The notes below the pieces were generated by a model that made no database searches, had not been told where the DNA came from, and was given only the letters and a program-made list of their open reading frames with translations. Position numbers and translations under genes: made by a program. Below are positions 8,627 through 19,027 of a stretch of 64,000 nucleotides of DNA, one piece after another. The stretch comes from Actinoplanes sp. SE50/110 (GTDB lineage: Bacteria > Actinomycetota > Actinomycetes > Mycobacteriales > Micromonosporaceae), in assembly GCF_900119315.1 (NCBI RefSeq), contig NZ_LT827010.1, positions 1,844,001 to 1,908,000 of the forward strand. Reading direction: 5' to 3'. The first letter of the stretch is position 1. The number at the start of each line of letters is the position of its first letter.

Positions 8627-9923
8627 CGGGTCACCCCGCTGACCGTCTCGGCCATCGCCGCGCGGTAGGCGAAGCCCTGTGAGCCGCGGCCCACCGTGGG
8701 CCACAGCGCCGGCAGGGTGTCGCCGTGCGTGACCGGTACCGAGCGCCAGCCGCCACGGACCAGCGCCAGTGACGCCGCCGCGTGCTCCCGGTCCGACTCC
8801 TGCCGGTCCCCGGCGGTCATCGGCACCCAGGTGTCGCTGTCGATGGCGAACCCGATGCAGGTCGCGCCGTTGCCGCGGAGCTGCCCGAGCAGCTGCGCCT
8901 CGGCCGTGGTGAGAGTGCCGAACAGGCCGATCACCAGGCCGCCGTCGGATCGCCGGCGGACCTGCTCGACCAGCAGCGCCAGGTCGCCGGCCGCGGCGAG
9001 TTTCACGTCGGCCAGGGCGTCCAGGATCAGGCCGTCACCGCCGGGCTCGCTGCCGTCGAGGTCGGACCCGTCGCCGGTGACCAGACGCACCTTGTAGCCG
9101 GCCTCGCGCAGGTGCGCCGCGATGCTGGCGGCCGCCGAGACGGCCCACTCGAAGCTGGCGGTCGGACCCTCGCCGCGGTGCGCGATCGCCCGGGTGTCCA
9201 GCACCACGGTGGCCCGGCTCTCCCAGGGCTGCTCCTCGCGGCGGACCATCAGCTCGCCGGTGCGGGCGGTGGACCGCCAGTGCACCCGGCGCAGGTCGTC
9301 GCCGCGCCGATACTCCCGGGTGGCCGCGTCGTCCTCGCCGTGCACCGCCACCGAGCGGGCCCGGCTGTCCCCGGTCCCCGCGTACTCCCCGGCCAACCGC
9401 ACCCGGGGGAGCGGCGTGACCTGCGGGATCACGGTGAGCTGGTCGACGCTGGGGAACGAACGGGTCAGCTCGCACAGTCCGAACGGGTCGGTCAGCCGGA
9501 TCACCAGCGGGCCGATCGGGTACCGCCCACGGACGTCGGCGCGCACGGTGTAGGCCACCGAGCTGGCCTGTTGCGCGCCGAGACGTTCCAGCACCACCCG
9601 GGGGCGGCTGCCCAGCGCGTACGGCAGGCGGTCCTCCAGCAGCATGGTGCCGGTGGGCAGCCGGGACAGGTTCTGCAGGCGCAGGATCACCCGGGCGCTG
9701 GAGCCGACCGGGGCGCGGCCCGGCTCCAGCGACCGGGTGCAGGCCAGCTTGTAGCGGCTCCGGCCGACGTACGCCGCGGCCAGCAACGGCAGGGCGGCCA
9801 GCAGCACCGCCACGCGCAGCAGGTCGCGCTCACCCAGGATGAGCGCCGAGATGCCGGCGGCGATCGCGGCGGCCAGGAACGAGCGGCCGCGCGTGGTGAG
9901 TCCCCGCAGCGCCTCCCGCATGG

Positions 9924-9927
<4 letters not shown>
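8623..9927 (-). CDS. DUF58 domain protein
   Basis: 434 residues with two hydrophobic segments close to the N-terminus (about residues 15-50). The DUF58 signature EYRRGDDLRRVHWRSTARTG is followed by LMVRREEQP and a VWA-like C-terminal region. DUF58 proteins are fixed partners of MoxR ATPases and transglutaminase-like membrane proteins, as here. The start overlaps the moxR stop (ATGA) and its own stop overlaps the next start the same way, so the three are translationally coupled. Probable role: membrane-linked partner in assembly or quality control of envelope proteins (inference). Confidence 0.9.
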
Positions 9928-10961
<1,034 letters not shown>

Positions 10962-11220
10962 GGGCTTCCTCCAAGTGATACGTACCCCGCGGTGGACGAC
11001 TCACCGTCGTCAGGGCACCCCAAGTCTGCGGGCGCCCAGCGGTCCGTGAACCTCCGGCGCTCGCCGCCCGTCCTGACAGGTTAGCTCCGCCGGTACACCC
11101 CTCCGAAAGGCCGGAACGAGCAGGGTTTTCGAGAAAACCGGACGAACATGGTCCATTTACCGAGAGTGATGGGGCCGTACGGGGTATACCGGTCGCCCGG
11201 CGTTACGGAGAGCGAGTATC

Positions 11221-11268
11221 ATGGCGCGCATGGCTTGGTCTGTTCTGCTCCTTAGCCGGCCGCGCTGA
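11221..11268 (+). CDS. leuS leader peptide with consecutive Leu codons
   Basis: A 15-codon [18 protein letters not shown], starting 8 bases after GGAGAG (11207-11212). Codons 9-11 are CTG, CTC, CTT, three different leucine codons in a row. It ends 23 bases before the strong terminator at 11292 and about 95 bases before leuS. The layout is that of a ribosome-mediated attenuator: low charged tRNA-Leu would stall translation at the Leu run and change the RNA fold. Regulation is inferred from layout; the peptide itself need have no function. Confidence 0.75.
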   Translation: MARMAWSVLLLSRPR

Positions 11269-11290
11269 CCGACCCTTCGGTACAGTGCGG
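11260..11290 (+). promoter_or_regulatory. Hairpin over the leader-peptide stop codon (attenuator element)
   Basis: CCGCGCTG (11260-11267) pairs with CAGTGCGG (11283-11290) with one G-U pair. It is extended by ACCGA (11268-11272) with TCGGT (11277-11281), bulging A11282 and leaving a CCCT loop. The left arm holds the leader stop codon, so a ribosome there, or stalled at the Leu codons, would affect it. It abuts the terminator. Confidence 0.6.
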
Positions 11291-11291
11291 C

Positions 11292-11318
11292 GCCCCCTCC
11301 TGCGTGAGGGGCTTTTTT
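11292..11318 (+). terminator. Intrinsic terminator (attenuator) before leuS
   Basis: CCCCTC (11294-11299) pairs with GAGGGG (11306-11311) around a 6-base loop and is extended by a G-C pair over a bulged C. Six T residues follow at 11313-11318. It is the only terminator in the window with a full U-tract in a leader, between the Leu leader peptide and leuS. Confidence 0.8.
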
Positions 11319-11362
11319 GTGCCCGGAGCGCGGAACCCCACCAGCCCACTGACGTAGACGAG

Positions 11363-14158
11363 ATGGTGAAGATGAGCGAGACCGACAACCCGTTCCGCTA
11401 CACCGCCGCGCTGGCCGGCGAGATCGAGCTGCGCTGGCAGCGGTACTGGGCGGAGAACGGGACGTTCCACGCGCCCAACCCGACCGGCGAGCTGGCCGAC
11501 CCGGGACACCCGCGGGCCGGCGCCCCGAAACTGCACGTGCAGGACATGTTCCCGTACCCGTCCGGGGCGGGTCTGCACGTCGGGCACCCGCTGGGCTACA
11601 TCGGCACCGACTGTTACACCCGGTTCCAGCGGATGGCCGGTTACAACGTGCTGCACCCGATGGGCTTCGACGCGTTCGGCCTGCCGGCCGAGCAGTACGC
11701 GGTGCAGACCGGCACCCACCCGGCGGTCACCACCGCGGCCAACGTCGAGCGGTACCGGCAGCAGCTGCGCCGGCTGGGCCTGGCGTACGACGAGCGCCGG
11801 TCCTTCTCCACCACCGACCCGGAGTACTACCGCTGGACCCAGTGGATCTTCCTGCAGGTCTTCAACTCCTGGTTCGACCCGGAGCAGGGCCGGGCGCGGC
11901 CGATCGATGAGCTGATCGCCTCCTACGAGGCCGGCGAGCGGGGCGCGGCCTGGGCCACCCTGTCCCCGGCCGAGCGGCGCAAGGTGATCGACGGCCACCG
12001 GCTGGCCTACGTGAGCGAGGCGCCGGTGAACTGGTGCCCCGGCCTGGGCACCGTGCTGGCCAACGAGGAGGTGACCCCGGACGGCCGGTCCGAACGGGGC
12101 AACTACCCGGTCTTCCAGCGCAGTCTGAAGCAGTGGATGATGCGGATCACCGCGTACGGCGACCGCCTGGTCGACGACCTGGACGCGCTGGACTGGCCGG
12201 AGCCGGTCAAGCTGATGCAGCGCAACTGGATCGGCCGGTCGCAGGGCGCGCATGTCGACTTCGCCGTCGATGCGGACCGGATCACGGTATTCACCACGCG
12301 GCCGGACACGCTGTTCGGCGCGACGTACATGGTTCTGGCTCCGGAGCACGCGCTGGTCTCGAAGATCGTGCCCGCCGCATGGCCGGCCGGGACGAAGGAG
12401 GCCTGGAAGGTCGCCGGCACCCCGGCGGAGGCGGTCGAGGCCTACCGGGTCACCGCCGCCGCCAAGACCGAGGAGGAGCGCACCGCCGACGGCAAGGTGA
12501 AGACCGGCGTCTTCACCGGGGCGTACGCGGTCAACCCGGTCAACGGCGCGAGCATCCCGGTGTTCATCGCCGACTACGTGCTGGCCGGGTACGGCACCGG
12601 CGCGATCATGGCGGTGCCCGGCCACGACCAGCGCGACTTCGAGTTCGCGACGGTGTTCGAGCTGCCCGTCGTTCGGACGATCGCCACTCCGGAAGGTTGC
12701 GAGGGTGCCTACGTCGGCGACGGCGAGGTGATCAACTCGGAGTTCCTGAACGGCCTGAACAAGGACGAGGCCAAGGCGGCGATGATCGCCTGGCTGGAGG
12801 AGCGGGGCAAGGGCGCCGGCGCCACCACCTACCGGCTGCGGGACTGGCTGTTCAGCCGGCAGCGGTACTGGGGCGAGCCGTTCCCGATCGTGTACGACGA
12901 GACCGGGCTGCCGATCGCGCTGCCCGAGTCGATGCTGCCGGTCGAACTGCCCGACGTCGACGACTTCTCGCCGCGCACCTTCGACCCGGACGACGCGGAC
13001 ACCGAGCCGGAGACCCCGCTGTCCCGCAAGAAGGAGTGGGTGCAGGTCGAACTGGACCTGGGCGACGGGCCCAGGATGTACACCCGCGAGACCAACACCA
13101 TGCCGCAGTGGGCCGGCTCCTGCTGGTACGAGCTGCGCTACCTGGACCCGCACAACGATCACGCGCTGGTCGACCCGGCCAACGAGGCGTACTGGATGGG
13201 TCCGCAGCGCCCCGGCGACCCGGGCGGCGTCGACCTGTACGTCGGCGGCGTCGAGCACGCGGTGCTGCACCTGCTGTACGCCCGTTTCTGGCACAAGGTG
13301 CTGTTCGACCTGGGCCACGTCTCGTCCTTCGAGCCGTTCCGCAAGCTGTTCAACCAGGGCTACATCCAGGCGTACGCGTTCCGGGACGCCCGTGGGGTCA
13401 TCGTGCCGGCCGAGGAGGTCGTCGAGCGCGACGGCAAGTGGTACCACGGTGACCAGGAGGTCGCCCGGGAGTACGGCAAGATGGGCAAGTCGCTGAAGAA
13501 CGTGGTGACCCCCGACGAGATGTGCGACCAGTACGGTGCGGACACCTTCCGGGTGTACGAGATGGCGATGGGCCCGCTGGACGTCTCCCGCCCCTGGGAG
13601 ACCCGCGCGGTGGTCGGCTCGCAGCGCTTCCTGCAGCGGGTCTGGCGACTGGTGGTCGACGAGGAGACCGGGGCGATCCGGGTCACCGACGCCGAGCTGG
13701 ACCCGAAGTCGCGCAAGGTGCTGCACCGGGTCATCGCCGGGGTCCGCGAGGACATGGCCGAGCTGCGGTTCAACACCGCGATCGCCAAGCTGATCGAGCT
13801 GACCAACACGCTGACCCCGCTGGCGACGGTGTCCCGCGAGGCGGTCGAGCCGCTGGTGCTGATGCTGTCGCCGTTCGCCCCGCACCTGGCCGAGGAGCTG
13901 TGGGGCAGGCTGGGCCATGCGGGGACGCTGGCGTACGCCGACTTCCCGCAGGCCGACCCGGCCCAGCTGGTCGCCGACTCGATCACCTACCCGGTGCAGG
14001 TCAACGGCAAGGTCCGCGGCCGGGTCGAGGTCGCTCCGGACACCCCGGAGGCGGAGGTACGGGCGCAGGCCCTGGCCGCCGTGGCCGAGGCGCTGGGCGG
14101 CAAGGAGCCGAAGAAGGTCATCGTGGTGAAGGGCCGCCTGGTCAGCGTCGTCGTCTGA
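11363..14158 (+). CDS. leuS: Leucyl-tRNA synthetase
   Basis: 931 residues. The class I HIGH-type motif is [15 protein letters not shown], the KMSKS motif is [10 protein letters not shown], and the CP1 editing domain carries [19 protein letters not shown] with its conserved Asp. The bacterial-type insertion and anticodon-binding C-terminus are present. It charges tRNA-Leu. The frame is open back to 11285, but that would read through the terminator, so the start is ATG 11363 or ATG 11372 (MSETDNPF); neither has a strong ribosome binding site. Likely controlled by the leader peptide/terminator at 11221-11318. Confidence 0.96.
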   Translation: MVKMSETDNPFRYTAALAGEIELRWQRYWAENGTFHAPNPTGELADPGHPRAGAPKLHVQDMFPYPSGAGLHVGHPLGYIGTDCYTRFQRMAGYNVLHPMGFDAFGLPAEQYAVQTGTHPAVTTAANVERYRQQLRRLGLAYDERRSFSTTDPEYYRWTQWIFLQVFNSWFDPEQGRARPIDELIASYEAGERGAAWATLSPAERRKVIDGHRLAYVSEAPVNWCPGLGTVLANEEVTPDGRSERGNYPVFQRSLKQWMMRITAYGDRLVDDLDALDWPEPVKLMQRNWIGRSQGAHVDFAVDADRITVFTTRPDTLFGATYMVLAPEHALVSKIVPAAWPAGTKEAWKVAGTPAEAVEAYRVTAAAKTEEERTADGKVKTGVFTGAYAVNPVNGASIPVFIADYVLAGYGTGAIMAVPGHDQRDFEFATVFELPVVRTIATPEGCEGAYVGDGEVINSEFLNGLNKDEAKAAMIAWLEERGKGAGATTYRLRDWLFSRQRYWGEPFPIVYDETGLPIALPESMLPVELPDVDDFSPRTFDPDDADTEPETPLSRKKEWVQVELDLGDGPRMYTRETNTMPQWAGSCWYELRYLDPHNDHALVDPANEAYWMGPQRPGDPGGVDLYVGGVEHAVLHLLYARFWHKVLFDLGHVSSFEPFRKLFNQGYIQAYAFRDARGVIVPAEEVVERDGKWYHGDQEVAREYGKMGKSLKNVVTPDEMCDQYGADTFRVYEMAMGPLDVSRPWETRAVVGSQRFLQRVWRLVVDEETGAIRVTDAELDPKSRKVLHRVIAGVREDMAELRFNTAIAKLIELTNTLTPLATVSREAVEPLVLMLSPFAPHLAEELWGRLGHAGTLAYADFPQADPAQLVADSITYPVQVNGKVRGRVEVAPDTPEAEVRAQALAAVAEALGGKEPKKVIVVKGRLVSVVV

Positions 14159-14172
14159 CGGGACGACCGGGG

Positions 14173-14215
14173 CCGCCGGGTGAGGGAGAGCGTGGCAGCT
14201 TCCTCACCCGGGCGG
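14173..14215 (+). terminator. Terminator after leuS
   Basis: CCGGGTGAGG (14176-14185) pairs perfectly with CCTCACCCGG (14202-14211) around a 16-base loop and is extended outward with one bulge. It starts 14 bases after the leuS stop. No U-tract. Confidence 0.6.
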
Positions 14216-14274
14216 ACGGCCGCTCACCGGGCTGATGGGATGCTCCCGGGAGGCGCGGCGGGGCCGGAAAACCG

Positions 14275-14316
14275 GTGCTGCGAGGCGCGGCGGTGCTGCG
14301 CGGCGCGGCGGTGCTG
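14275..14316. repeat. 18-bp tandem repeat in the leuS / VTT-gene gap
   Basis: GTGCTGC starts at 14275, 14293 and 14311, and the 18-bp unit GTGCTGCGxGGCGCGGCG is present 2.3 times. It sits between convergent genes, right at the 3' end of the minus-strand membrane protein gene. Confidence 0.7.
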
Positions 14317-15030
14317 CTACGCCCGTACGGCCGAATCGGCAGTTGACGGTGCCGTTGCGGCGTCGCGGCGGGCGGTGTGGCGCCAGCGGAGCACGATCGC
14401 CGTCGACAGGATGAAGCTGACCACCGCGGGGGCGATCGTGATCGCGTTCATCCGGCCCGGTGAGGCCACCGCGGCGCCGATCACCGCGTAGGTCACCGTG
14501 GACGGGATGGCGGCGATCGTGGTGCCCAGCAGGTAGCGCTTGCGGCAGACGCTGGTGGTGCCGTAGGCGTAGCCGATCAGGCCGAACGGCGCCAGCGGCA
14601 GGAACCGGACCAGCAGCACGGCGGCCAGGCCGCGGCGGTTGAGCCAGCCGTCCAGCCGGGCCAGCCGGCCGCCGGCCCGCGCCTGCAGCACCCCGCGACC
14701 GGCCCAGCGGCCCAGGTAGTAGGTGGCGGCCGCGGCGATCACCGCGGCGGCCAGCGCGGCGACCGCGCCGATCGCGGCGCCCAGCAGCGCGCCGCAGGCG
14801 ACCGTGACCGCGGTCCGCGGGACCAGCGCCGACAGCAGCAGGCCGCCGAGAACCGCGACGGCGACCGCCGCGCCCGGGCCGAGCGCGACCACCGCGTCAC
14901 CGATGTCGCGGAGCGGGAGCAGGGCGGAGGCCGCGGCCAGCGCGCCGATCACGACGGCGAGCAGACCGAGCCGGACCAGGCGCTTCCGGCGGGACGGCAC
15001 GCTCGTGTGGTGATCAGGTGTGTCGGTCAT
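14317..15030 (-). CDS. VTT-domain (TVP38/TMEM64, DedA-like) membrane protein
   Basis: 237 residues with five to six hydrophobic segments. The VTT signature is seen as the G-rich stretch CGALLGAAIGAVAALAAAV, the ARAGGRLARLDGWLNRRG segment, and FLPLAPFGLIGYAYGTT, which carries the conserved Arg/Phe-Pro. Relatives act in lipid movement across the membrane and in envelope stability; the specific role is unknown. Convergent with leuS. Confidence 0.88.
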   Translation of the reverse strand: MTDTPDHHTSVPSRRKRLVRLGLLAVVIGALAAASALLPLRDIGDAVVALGPGAAVAVAVLGGLLLSALVPRTAVTVACGALLGAAIGAVAALAAAVIAAAATYYLGRWAGRGVLQARAGGRLARLDGWLNRRGLAAVLLVRFLPLAPFGLIGYAYGTTSVCRKRYLLGTTIAAIPSTVTYAVIGAAVASPGRMNAITIAPAVVSFILSTAIVLRWRHTARRDAATAPSTADSAVRA

Positions 15031-15091
15031 GCAGCCTTACCGCCCCAACTTTCTCGCCGGTTCCCGAATCGGTCGTGCAGCTCTTTCCGTC

Positions 15092-15805
15092 TTAAGCCGG
15101 GCTCGCCGCGGCGAGCCGTTCGCCCCGGAGCCGGTCGGCCCAGGAGTCGTCGAGGGGCGCAAGCCTATCCGCGCCCGTGGACCAACGCAGTAGCAGATCG
15201 GCTAGCGCTGGGTTGCGAGACAGCGCGGGGCCGTGCGAATACGTCCCGATGATCTTGCCGGCCCAGGCCCCCTCGGTCTGCCCGTCGTTGCCGATGCCAC
15301 CGGTCACCCGGGCCAGGGGCGCGGCGTGTGCGCCCAGGTGGGTGCGGCCGCCGTGGTTCTCGAAACCGGTCAGCGGGGGCAGGCCCAGCCGCGGGTCGAT
15401 GTCGCCCCGCAGCTCGCCGACCGCCCGGCTCTCACCCCGGTCCGAGGTGATGTCGAGCAGGCCGAGCCCGGCACATTTGGTCCCCTTGGCGAAGAACGAG
15501 TGACCGAACAGCTGGTAACCCGCGCAGATCGCGAGCACCGAGGCGCCCTGGCTGACCGCGCGGTGCAGCCCGCCGTCGGCGATCAGTCGCTGGGCGGCCA
15601 GCGCCTGCGGGCCGTCCTCGCCGCCACCGATGAGATAGATGTCGGCGGTCGTCGGCATCGGCATGTCCGAGCGGACCTCGTAGGTCTCGACCGGGATGCC
15701 GCGGGCCGCCGCCCGGTGCGCCAGGATCAGCAGATTGCCCCGGTCACCGTAGGTGGAGAGCAGGTCGGGGTAGATCCAGACGATCCGGAGGGTGCTGTCG
15801 TTCAT
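15092..15805 (-). CDS. gatD: GatD, glutamine amidotransferase subunit of the lipid II amidating enzyme
   Basis: 237 residues, class I glutamine amidotransferase (CobB/CobQ-like). The nucleophile is in SVLAICAGYQLFG and the catalytic His in IGTYSHGPALSRNP; the N-terminus YPDLLSTYGDRGN is typical of GatD. It supplies ammonia to MurT, which amidates the D-isoglutamate of lipid II stem peptides on the cytoplasmic face of the membrane. It lies 15 bases downstream of murT in the same operon. Confidence 0.93.
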   Translation of the reverse strand: MNDSTLRIVWIYPDLLSTYGDRGNLLILAHRAAARGIPVETYEVRSDMPMPTTADIYLIGGGEDGPQALAAQRLIADGGLHRAVSQGASVLAICAGYQLFGHSFFAKGTKCAGLGLLDITSDRGESRAVGELRGDIDPRLGLPPLTGFENHGGRTHLGAHAAPLARVTGGIGNDGQTEGAWAGKIIGTYSHGPALSRNPALADLLLRWSTGADRLAPLDDSWADRLRGERLAAASPA

Positions 15806-15820
15806 GCTGTGACCTCGGTG

Positions 15821-17056
15821 TTAGTTGACACGGTCGAGCACCGCGCGGATGTCCTGGAACGCCGTGTAGTTGGCGATCACCTCGAGCCGGCCCGGCGGCA
15901 CCTGCGCCACCGCCTCGTCGAAGGTGTGTACGTGCCGGAACGGCACCTGGTTCACCTGCAGCCGGACGGCCAGGTCGAACGCCCGGTCGCCGGTGATCAG
16001 GACCGGACGGTCGCGCAGCGGGGCGAAGTCGACGTCCCACAGCCAGGAGGTGTCCAGGCCGTCGGGGTCCCGCGCGTTGATCGAGAGCAGGGTCGGCGCC
16101 TGGTCGGCCATGTCGAACGCCTCCAGCCAGCTCGCCGGGTTCTTGGCGAGCAGCAGCCGGATGTTGCGGCCGTCCCGGTCGACCTGGGCGTAGCGTCCCG
16201 CGATCGAGGTCACCCGGGAGAGCCGGGGGAGCGCCTCGATCGGGCGAACCCCGAATTCGCCGGCGACCGCGAGGGCGGTGGCCGCGTTGCCCAGGTTGAC
16301 CTTGCCCGGCAGCTGCAGCTTGACCAGGTGCCAGTCGCCGCGCGGGTCGATCACGCCGTCCTCCTCGACCACCCACTGCGGGGTCGGGCGGCGCAGCGGG
16401 CAGCCGGTGCACCACCAGTCGCCGTTCGCGCGCTCGATCGGGTGGCCGCTCTCCGGGCAGACGAACGAGTCGTCGTGCCAGCGCTGACCGGCGCTGAACC
16501 AGATGGACTGCGGGCTGCCGGCGGCCGCCCAGACGACCATCGGATCGTCCGCGTTGGCCACCACCCGGATCTCGGGGTGGCCGGCCAGCGCGGTCTTCCA
16601 CAGCTGCGCCATCATCGCCACCTCCTTGGCCCGGTCGAGCTGGTCGCGGGAGAGGTTGAGCAGCGCCACCACCTTGGGCCGGGTGGCGTCGATCACCTGG
16701 GCCAGGTAGTGCTCGTCGACCTCCAGCACGGCGAACGGGGTGTGCCCCTCCTTCGCGAGCGCGGAGGTGTGCCCGGTGGGCATGTTGGCGCCGTACGAGT
16801 TGGTGGCGACCCGGCCGAGCACGCCGACCGCGGCCGCGGTGAGCCGCGTCGTGGTCGTCTTGCCGTTGGTGCCGGAGACCAGCGCCACCGCCCGGCCCGA
16901 GGAGAGATGCGCCAGCAGGTCGGGGTCGATCTTGAGGCCGATCCAGCCGCCGATCACCGAGCCGTCGCCGCGGCCCGCGGCCCTGGAGAGCGCCGCCGCG
17001 GTCTTCGACGCGGTGGTCGCGACTATCGCCCGCAAGGGCATCTTCCCGTCCGTCAC
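15821..17056 (-). CDS. murT: MurT, Mur-ligase-like subunit of the lipid II isoglutaminyl synthase
   Basis: 411 residues from GTG 17056. The P-loop VSGTNGKTTTTRLTAAA is followed by the Mur-ligase central domain (NLSRDQLDR) and a DUF1727 C-terminal domain with DTSWLWDVDF. It activates the D-Glu carboxylate of lipid II with ATP for amidation with GatD. A zinc-ribbon-like insert is present, but only three of four cysteines are seen (CPES, then CTGC). The start is uncertain: GTG 17056 has a TAnnnT element 7 bases upstream; ATG 17041 (MPLRAIVATT) fits the family start. It is not MurD. Confidence 0.92.
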   Translation of the reverse strand: MTDGKMPLRAIVATTASKTAAALSRAAGRGDGSVIGGWIGLKIDPDLLAHLSSGRAVALVSGTNGKTTTTRLTAAAVGVLGRVATNSYGANMPTGHTSALAKEGHTPFAVLEVDEHYLAQVIDATRPKVVALLNLSRDQLDRAKEVAMMAQLWKTALAGHPEIRVVANADDPMVVWAAAGSPQSIWFSAGQRWHDDSFVCPESGHPIERANGDWWCTGCPLRRPTPQWVVEEDGVIDPRGDWHLVKLQLPGKVNLGNAATALAVAGEFGVRPIEALPRLSRVTSIAGRYAQVDRDGRNIRLLLAKNPASWLEAFDMADQAPTLLSINARDPDGLDTSWLWDVDFAPLRDRPVLITGDRAFDLAVRLQVNQVPFRHVHTFDEAVAQVPPGRLEVIANYTAFQDIRAVLDRVN

Positions 17057-17063
17057 GCCAGCG

Positions 17064-17069
17064 AGGGTA
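17064..17069 (-). promoter_or_regulatory. Candidate -10 element for murT-gatD, leaderless
   Basis: On the minus strand TACCCT, then 7 bases, then the GTG at 17056. No Shine-Dalgarno sequence stands before the GTG. A second promoter-like pair for the same strand, TTGCTT (17236-17241) and TACGAT (17214-17219) at 16-bp spacing, lies further upstream. Confidence 0.4.
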
Positions 17070-17427
17070 CCGGACCGCGGGGTCACGTCGAGTTGCCGGA
17101 AGGTCCGGTCCCCGATGGCGGGCCGGGTAATCCGGTCGAGTTACCGCGTGTGCGCTCGTCCGGGTTACCGGCCGAAAAAATGTGTGTTCTGGTTCACTGA
17201 CCTGGATCGACAGATCGTATGCGGTCGAGCACTCAAAGCAATGACATTTGTTTTCCGGAGCTAGCAAATTGGACAGTGGCTCACGTGCCAATCACGGTGA
17301 GTAATCACATCGCACCTGACGATCGAGGGCGAAGTCGGGTACCAAAGATTCACCGGCGGCAACCGCTCGCCGGCCGCGCCGACCGGACCACGCCGAGCCC
17401 TGCCCCGGACTGGTCGACGCGACCACC

Positions 17428-17592
17428 GCAATGCACCGAAAGCTGACAAGGCATCAGGGGGCAGGGACGGGGGAACCAATCCCGGTCCGCACCAGCGTCG
17501 CGCCCCACGGGCGACGTGGACCTTGGGGTGAAGCCACTCAGGTGGCCGGGCAGCCTTCCCGCCCGAACCCGACAGCTAACCTCGCAGGCGTG
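17428..17592 (+). ncRNA. c-di-AMP (ydaO/yuaA) riboswitch
   Basis: The untranslated leader of the NlpC/P60 gene carries the conserved blocks of the ydaO motif: GACGGGGGAACCAAT (about 17465-17479), TTGGGGTGAA (17523-17532) and the 3' block CCCGACAGCTAACCTCGCAGG (17568-17588). The 5' edge is approximate. These RNAs bind two c-di-AMP molecules and in actinobacteria switch off genes for cell-wall hydrolases and ion transport. The gene it precedes is such a hydrolase. Only 20-30 bases separate the aptamer end from the ribosome binding site, and no separate terminator is evident. Confidence 0.88.
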
Positions 17593-17611
17593 CCGGAGGG
17601 AAAACCTTACC

Positions 17612-18442
17612 GTGCACGAACACCGTTCGAGCCATGGCCGCCGCATGTCCGGCGCCGGTACCGCAGCACTCTCCCTGGGGCTCTGCCTCTGCGCCGGCCA
17701 GCTGATCGGCGCGTCGCCCGCCGTAGCAGCCGAGGCGACGCCGGTCACCACCGCCGCGAACACCGTCCGGGCAGTCGCGCCGGCCGCCGCCAAAACCCTC
17801 GTGCAGCCCAGGCTGACCACCACGACCACCGCTCGCCGGATCACCGCGGGATCCGTCCTCAAGGTCACCGCCAAGGTGATCAACCCGAAGACCGGCAAGA
17901 TCGCCAAGGGCACCATCCGCCTGCAGGGCTACCGCGGCGGCAAGTGGCAGACGTGGGCCACCAAGAGCAGCACCGGCGCGGTCACCTTCACCACCGGGCC
18001 CAAGTCGTCGATCTACATCCGGACCCTGTTCACCGGCACCGGCTACGCGCAGACCTCCAGCTCACGCATGCTGATCACGGTCCGCGCCAACGGCGGCGCA
18101 CGGGTCCTGGCCGAAGCCAAGAAGCACGTCGGCGCCCTGTACAAGTTCGCCGCCGCCGGACCGAAACGGTTCGACTGCTCCGGCTTCACCCTCTACGTCT
18201 ACAAGGTCGCGGCCGGCAGGAGCCTGCCGCACAAGGCTGACGCCCAGCAGCGCTACGGCAGCGCGGTGAGCAAGAGCCAGGCCCAGCCCGGCGATCTGAT
18301 CATCTTCCGGTCCGGGTCGTACGGCTACCACGCCGGGATCTACGCCGGCGGCGGCTACATGTACGACTCGCCGCACACCGGGGCCCGGGTCGGCAAGCAC
18401 AAGATGTACGGCAGCAACTACGTCGTACGCCGCATCGCCTGA
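17612..18442 (+). CDS. Secreted NlpC/P60 peptidoglycan endopeptidase
   Basis: 276 residues from GTG 17612, preceded by GGAGGG at 17595-17600. A signal peptide covers about residues 12-40 (MSGAGTAALSLGLCLCAGQL, cleavage after PAVAAEA); an Ala/Thr-rich linker and a beta-rich segment (residues about 70-155) follow. The C-terminal NlpC/P60 domain has the nucleophile in RFDCSGFTLYVY and the His in YGYHAGIYAGGGYMYDSP. It cuts stem peptides in the wall. The c-di-AMP riboswitch upstream ties its expression to c-di-AMP level. A 20-bp perfect hairpin terminates the unit at 18547. Confidence 0.93.
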   Translation: MHEHRSSHGRRMSGAGTAALSLGLCLCAGQLIGASPAVAAEATPVTTAANTVRAVAPAAAKTLVQPRLTTTTTARRITAGSVLKVTAKVINPKTGKIAKGTIRLQGYRGGKWQTWATKSSTGAVTFTTGPKSSIYIRTLFTGTGYAQTSSSRMLITVRANGGARVLAEAKKHVGALYKFAAAGPKRFDCSGFTLYVYKVAAGRSLPHKADAQQRYGSAVSKSQAQPGDLIIFRSGSYGYHAGIYAGGGYMYDSPHTGARVGKHKMYGSNYVVRRIA

Positions 18443-18546
18443 CCAGTCGTCGGCCTCCGCCTCGACCGGCTGCCGCCGGGTGTTTCCCGGTGGATGACGG
18501 ACGGCGGCGGCGGTAAGCGCAGTAAGTGCAGTAAGTAAGGAAGCAA

Positions 18547-18589
18547 CGCCAGTGGGGCGCGATCCGCATCGGATCGCGCCCCACTGGCG
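18547..18589 (+). terminator. Perfect 20-bp stem terminator after the NlpC/P60 gene
   Basis: Arms 18547-18566 and 18570-18589 are exact complements around a CAT loop, about 105 bases after the stop codon; TT follows. It also insulates the mraZ regulatory region. A short GCAGTAAGT direct repeat lies just before it (about 18510-18540). Confidence 0.85.
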
Positions 18590-18893
18590 TTCCGGCCGCT
18601 GTCGGCTCACGGTCCGTGCTTCCTCAGGTTCCTGCTTCCCGGTACGTCGGTGGTCCCGCCCCGTCCGCATCCCGCTCTGCCTCGCCGGGCGATCGTCGCG
18701 GCCGCGCGCGGCTCGCCCCCTCGACTGACGCTGGCCTGGGCGCCGGGGCCGGCGGGCGGCGGCCAACTGGGCGGGGTGGTGGTGCGTGGGCCGGTAAGGG
18801 TGGTGGCGCGACTGTGGAGGGTGGGCCCGCAGGGGGTGGGTGGTCGGGAGTGGAGCGCGGTGGCGGGTGGATCAGGAGCCCGGGGGAGGCGGG

Positions 18894-18939
18894 GTGGAGG
18901 CTCCATTTTTCTCCACCGGAGGGCTCCACTTTCCTCCAC
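18894..18939 (-). promoter_or_regulatory. Inverted group of GTGGAG boxes
   Basis: Minus-strand GTGGAG words at 18934-18939, 18924-18929 and 18911-18916, and a one-mismatch copy at 18901-18906 (spacings 10, 13, 10). A plus-strand GTGGAG at 18894-18899 faces them. They share the core word of the mraZ-proximal array and may be a second MraZ site. Confidence 0.4.
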
Positions 18940-19027
18940 GGGCGGGTTTGCGGGGCTTTCGTGCGGGGTGCGGTGGGCGTTTCCGGGGGAGTTTTCCGCC
19001 CGCTGAGCCGGATGTCGGAAACCGGAC

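Noticed and set aside
11140..11362. T-box riboswitch upstream of leuS
   Set aside because: No AGGGTGGNACCGCG-like block or specifier stem; the leader-peptide ORF with a Leu run explains the terminator better.
15821..17056. MurT taken as the missing MurD
   Set aside because: It has a DUF1727 end and is paired with GatD; it lacks the MurD N-terminal UDP-binding domain layout.
17214..17241. TTGCTT/TACGAT pair as the main murT promoter
   Set aside because: Spacing of 16 is acceptable, but it would give a 150-base leader without a ribosome binding site; the TACCCT element next to the GTG is simpler. Kept only as a possible second promoter.
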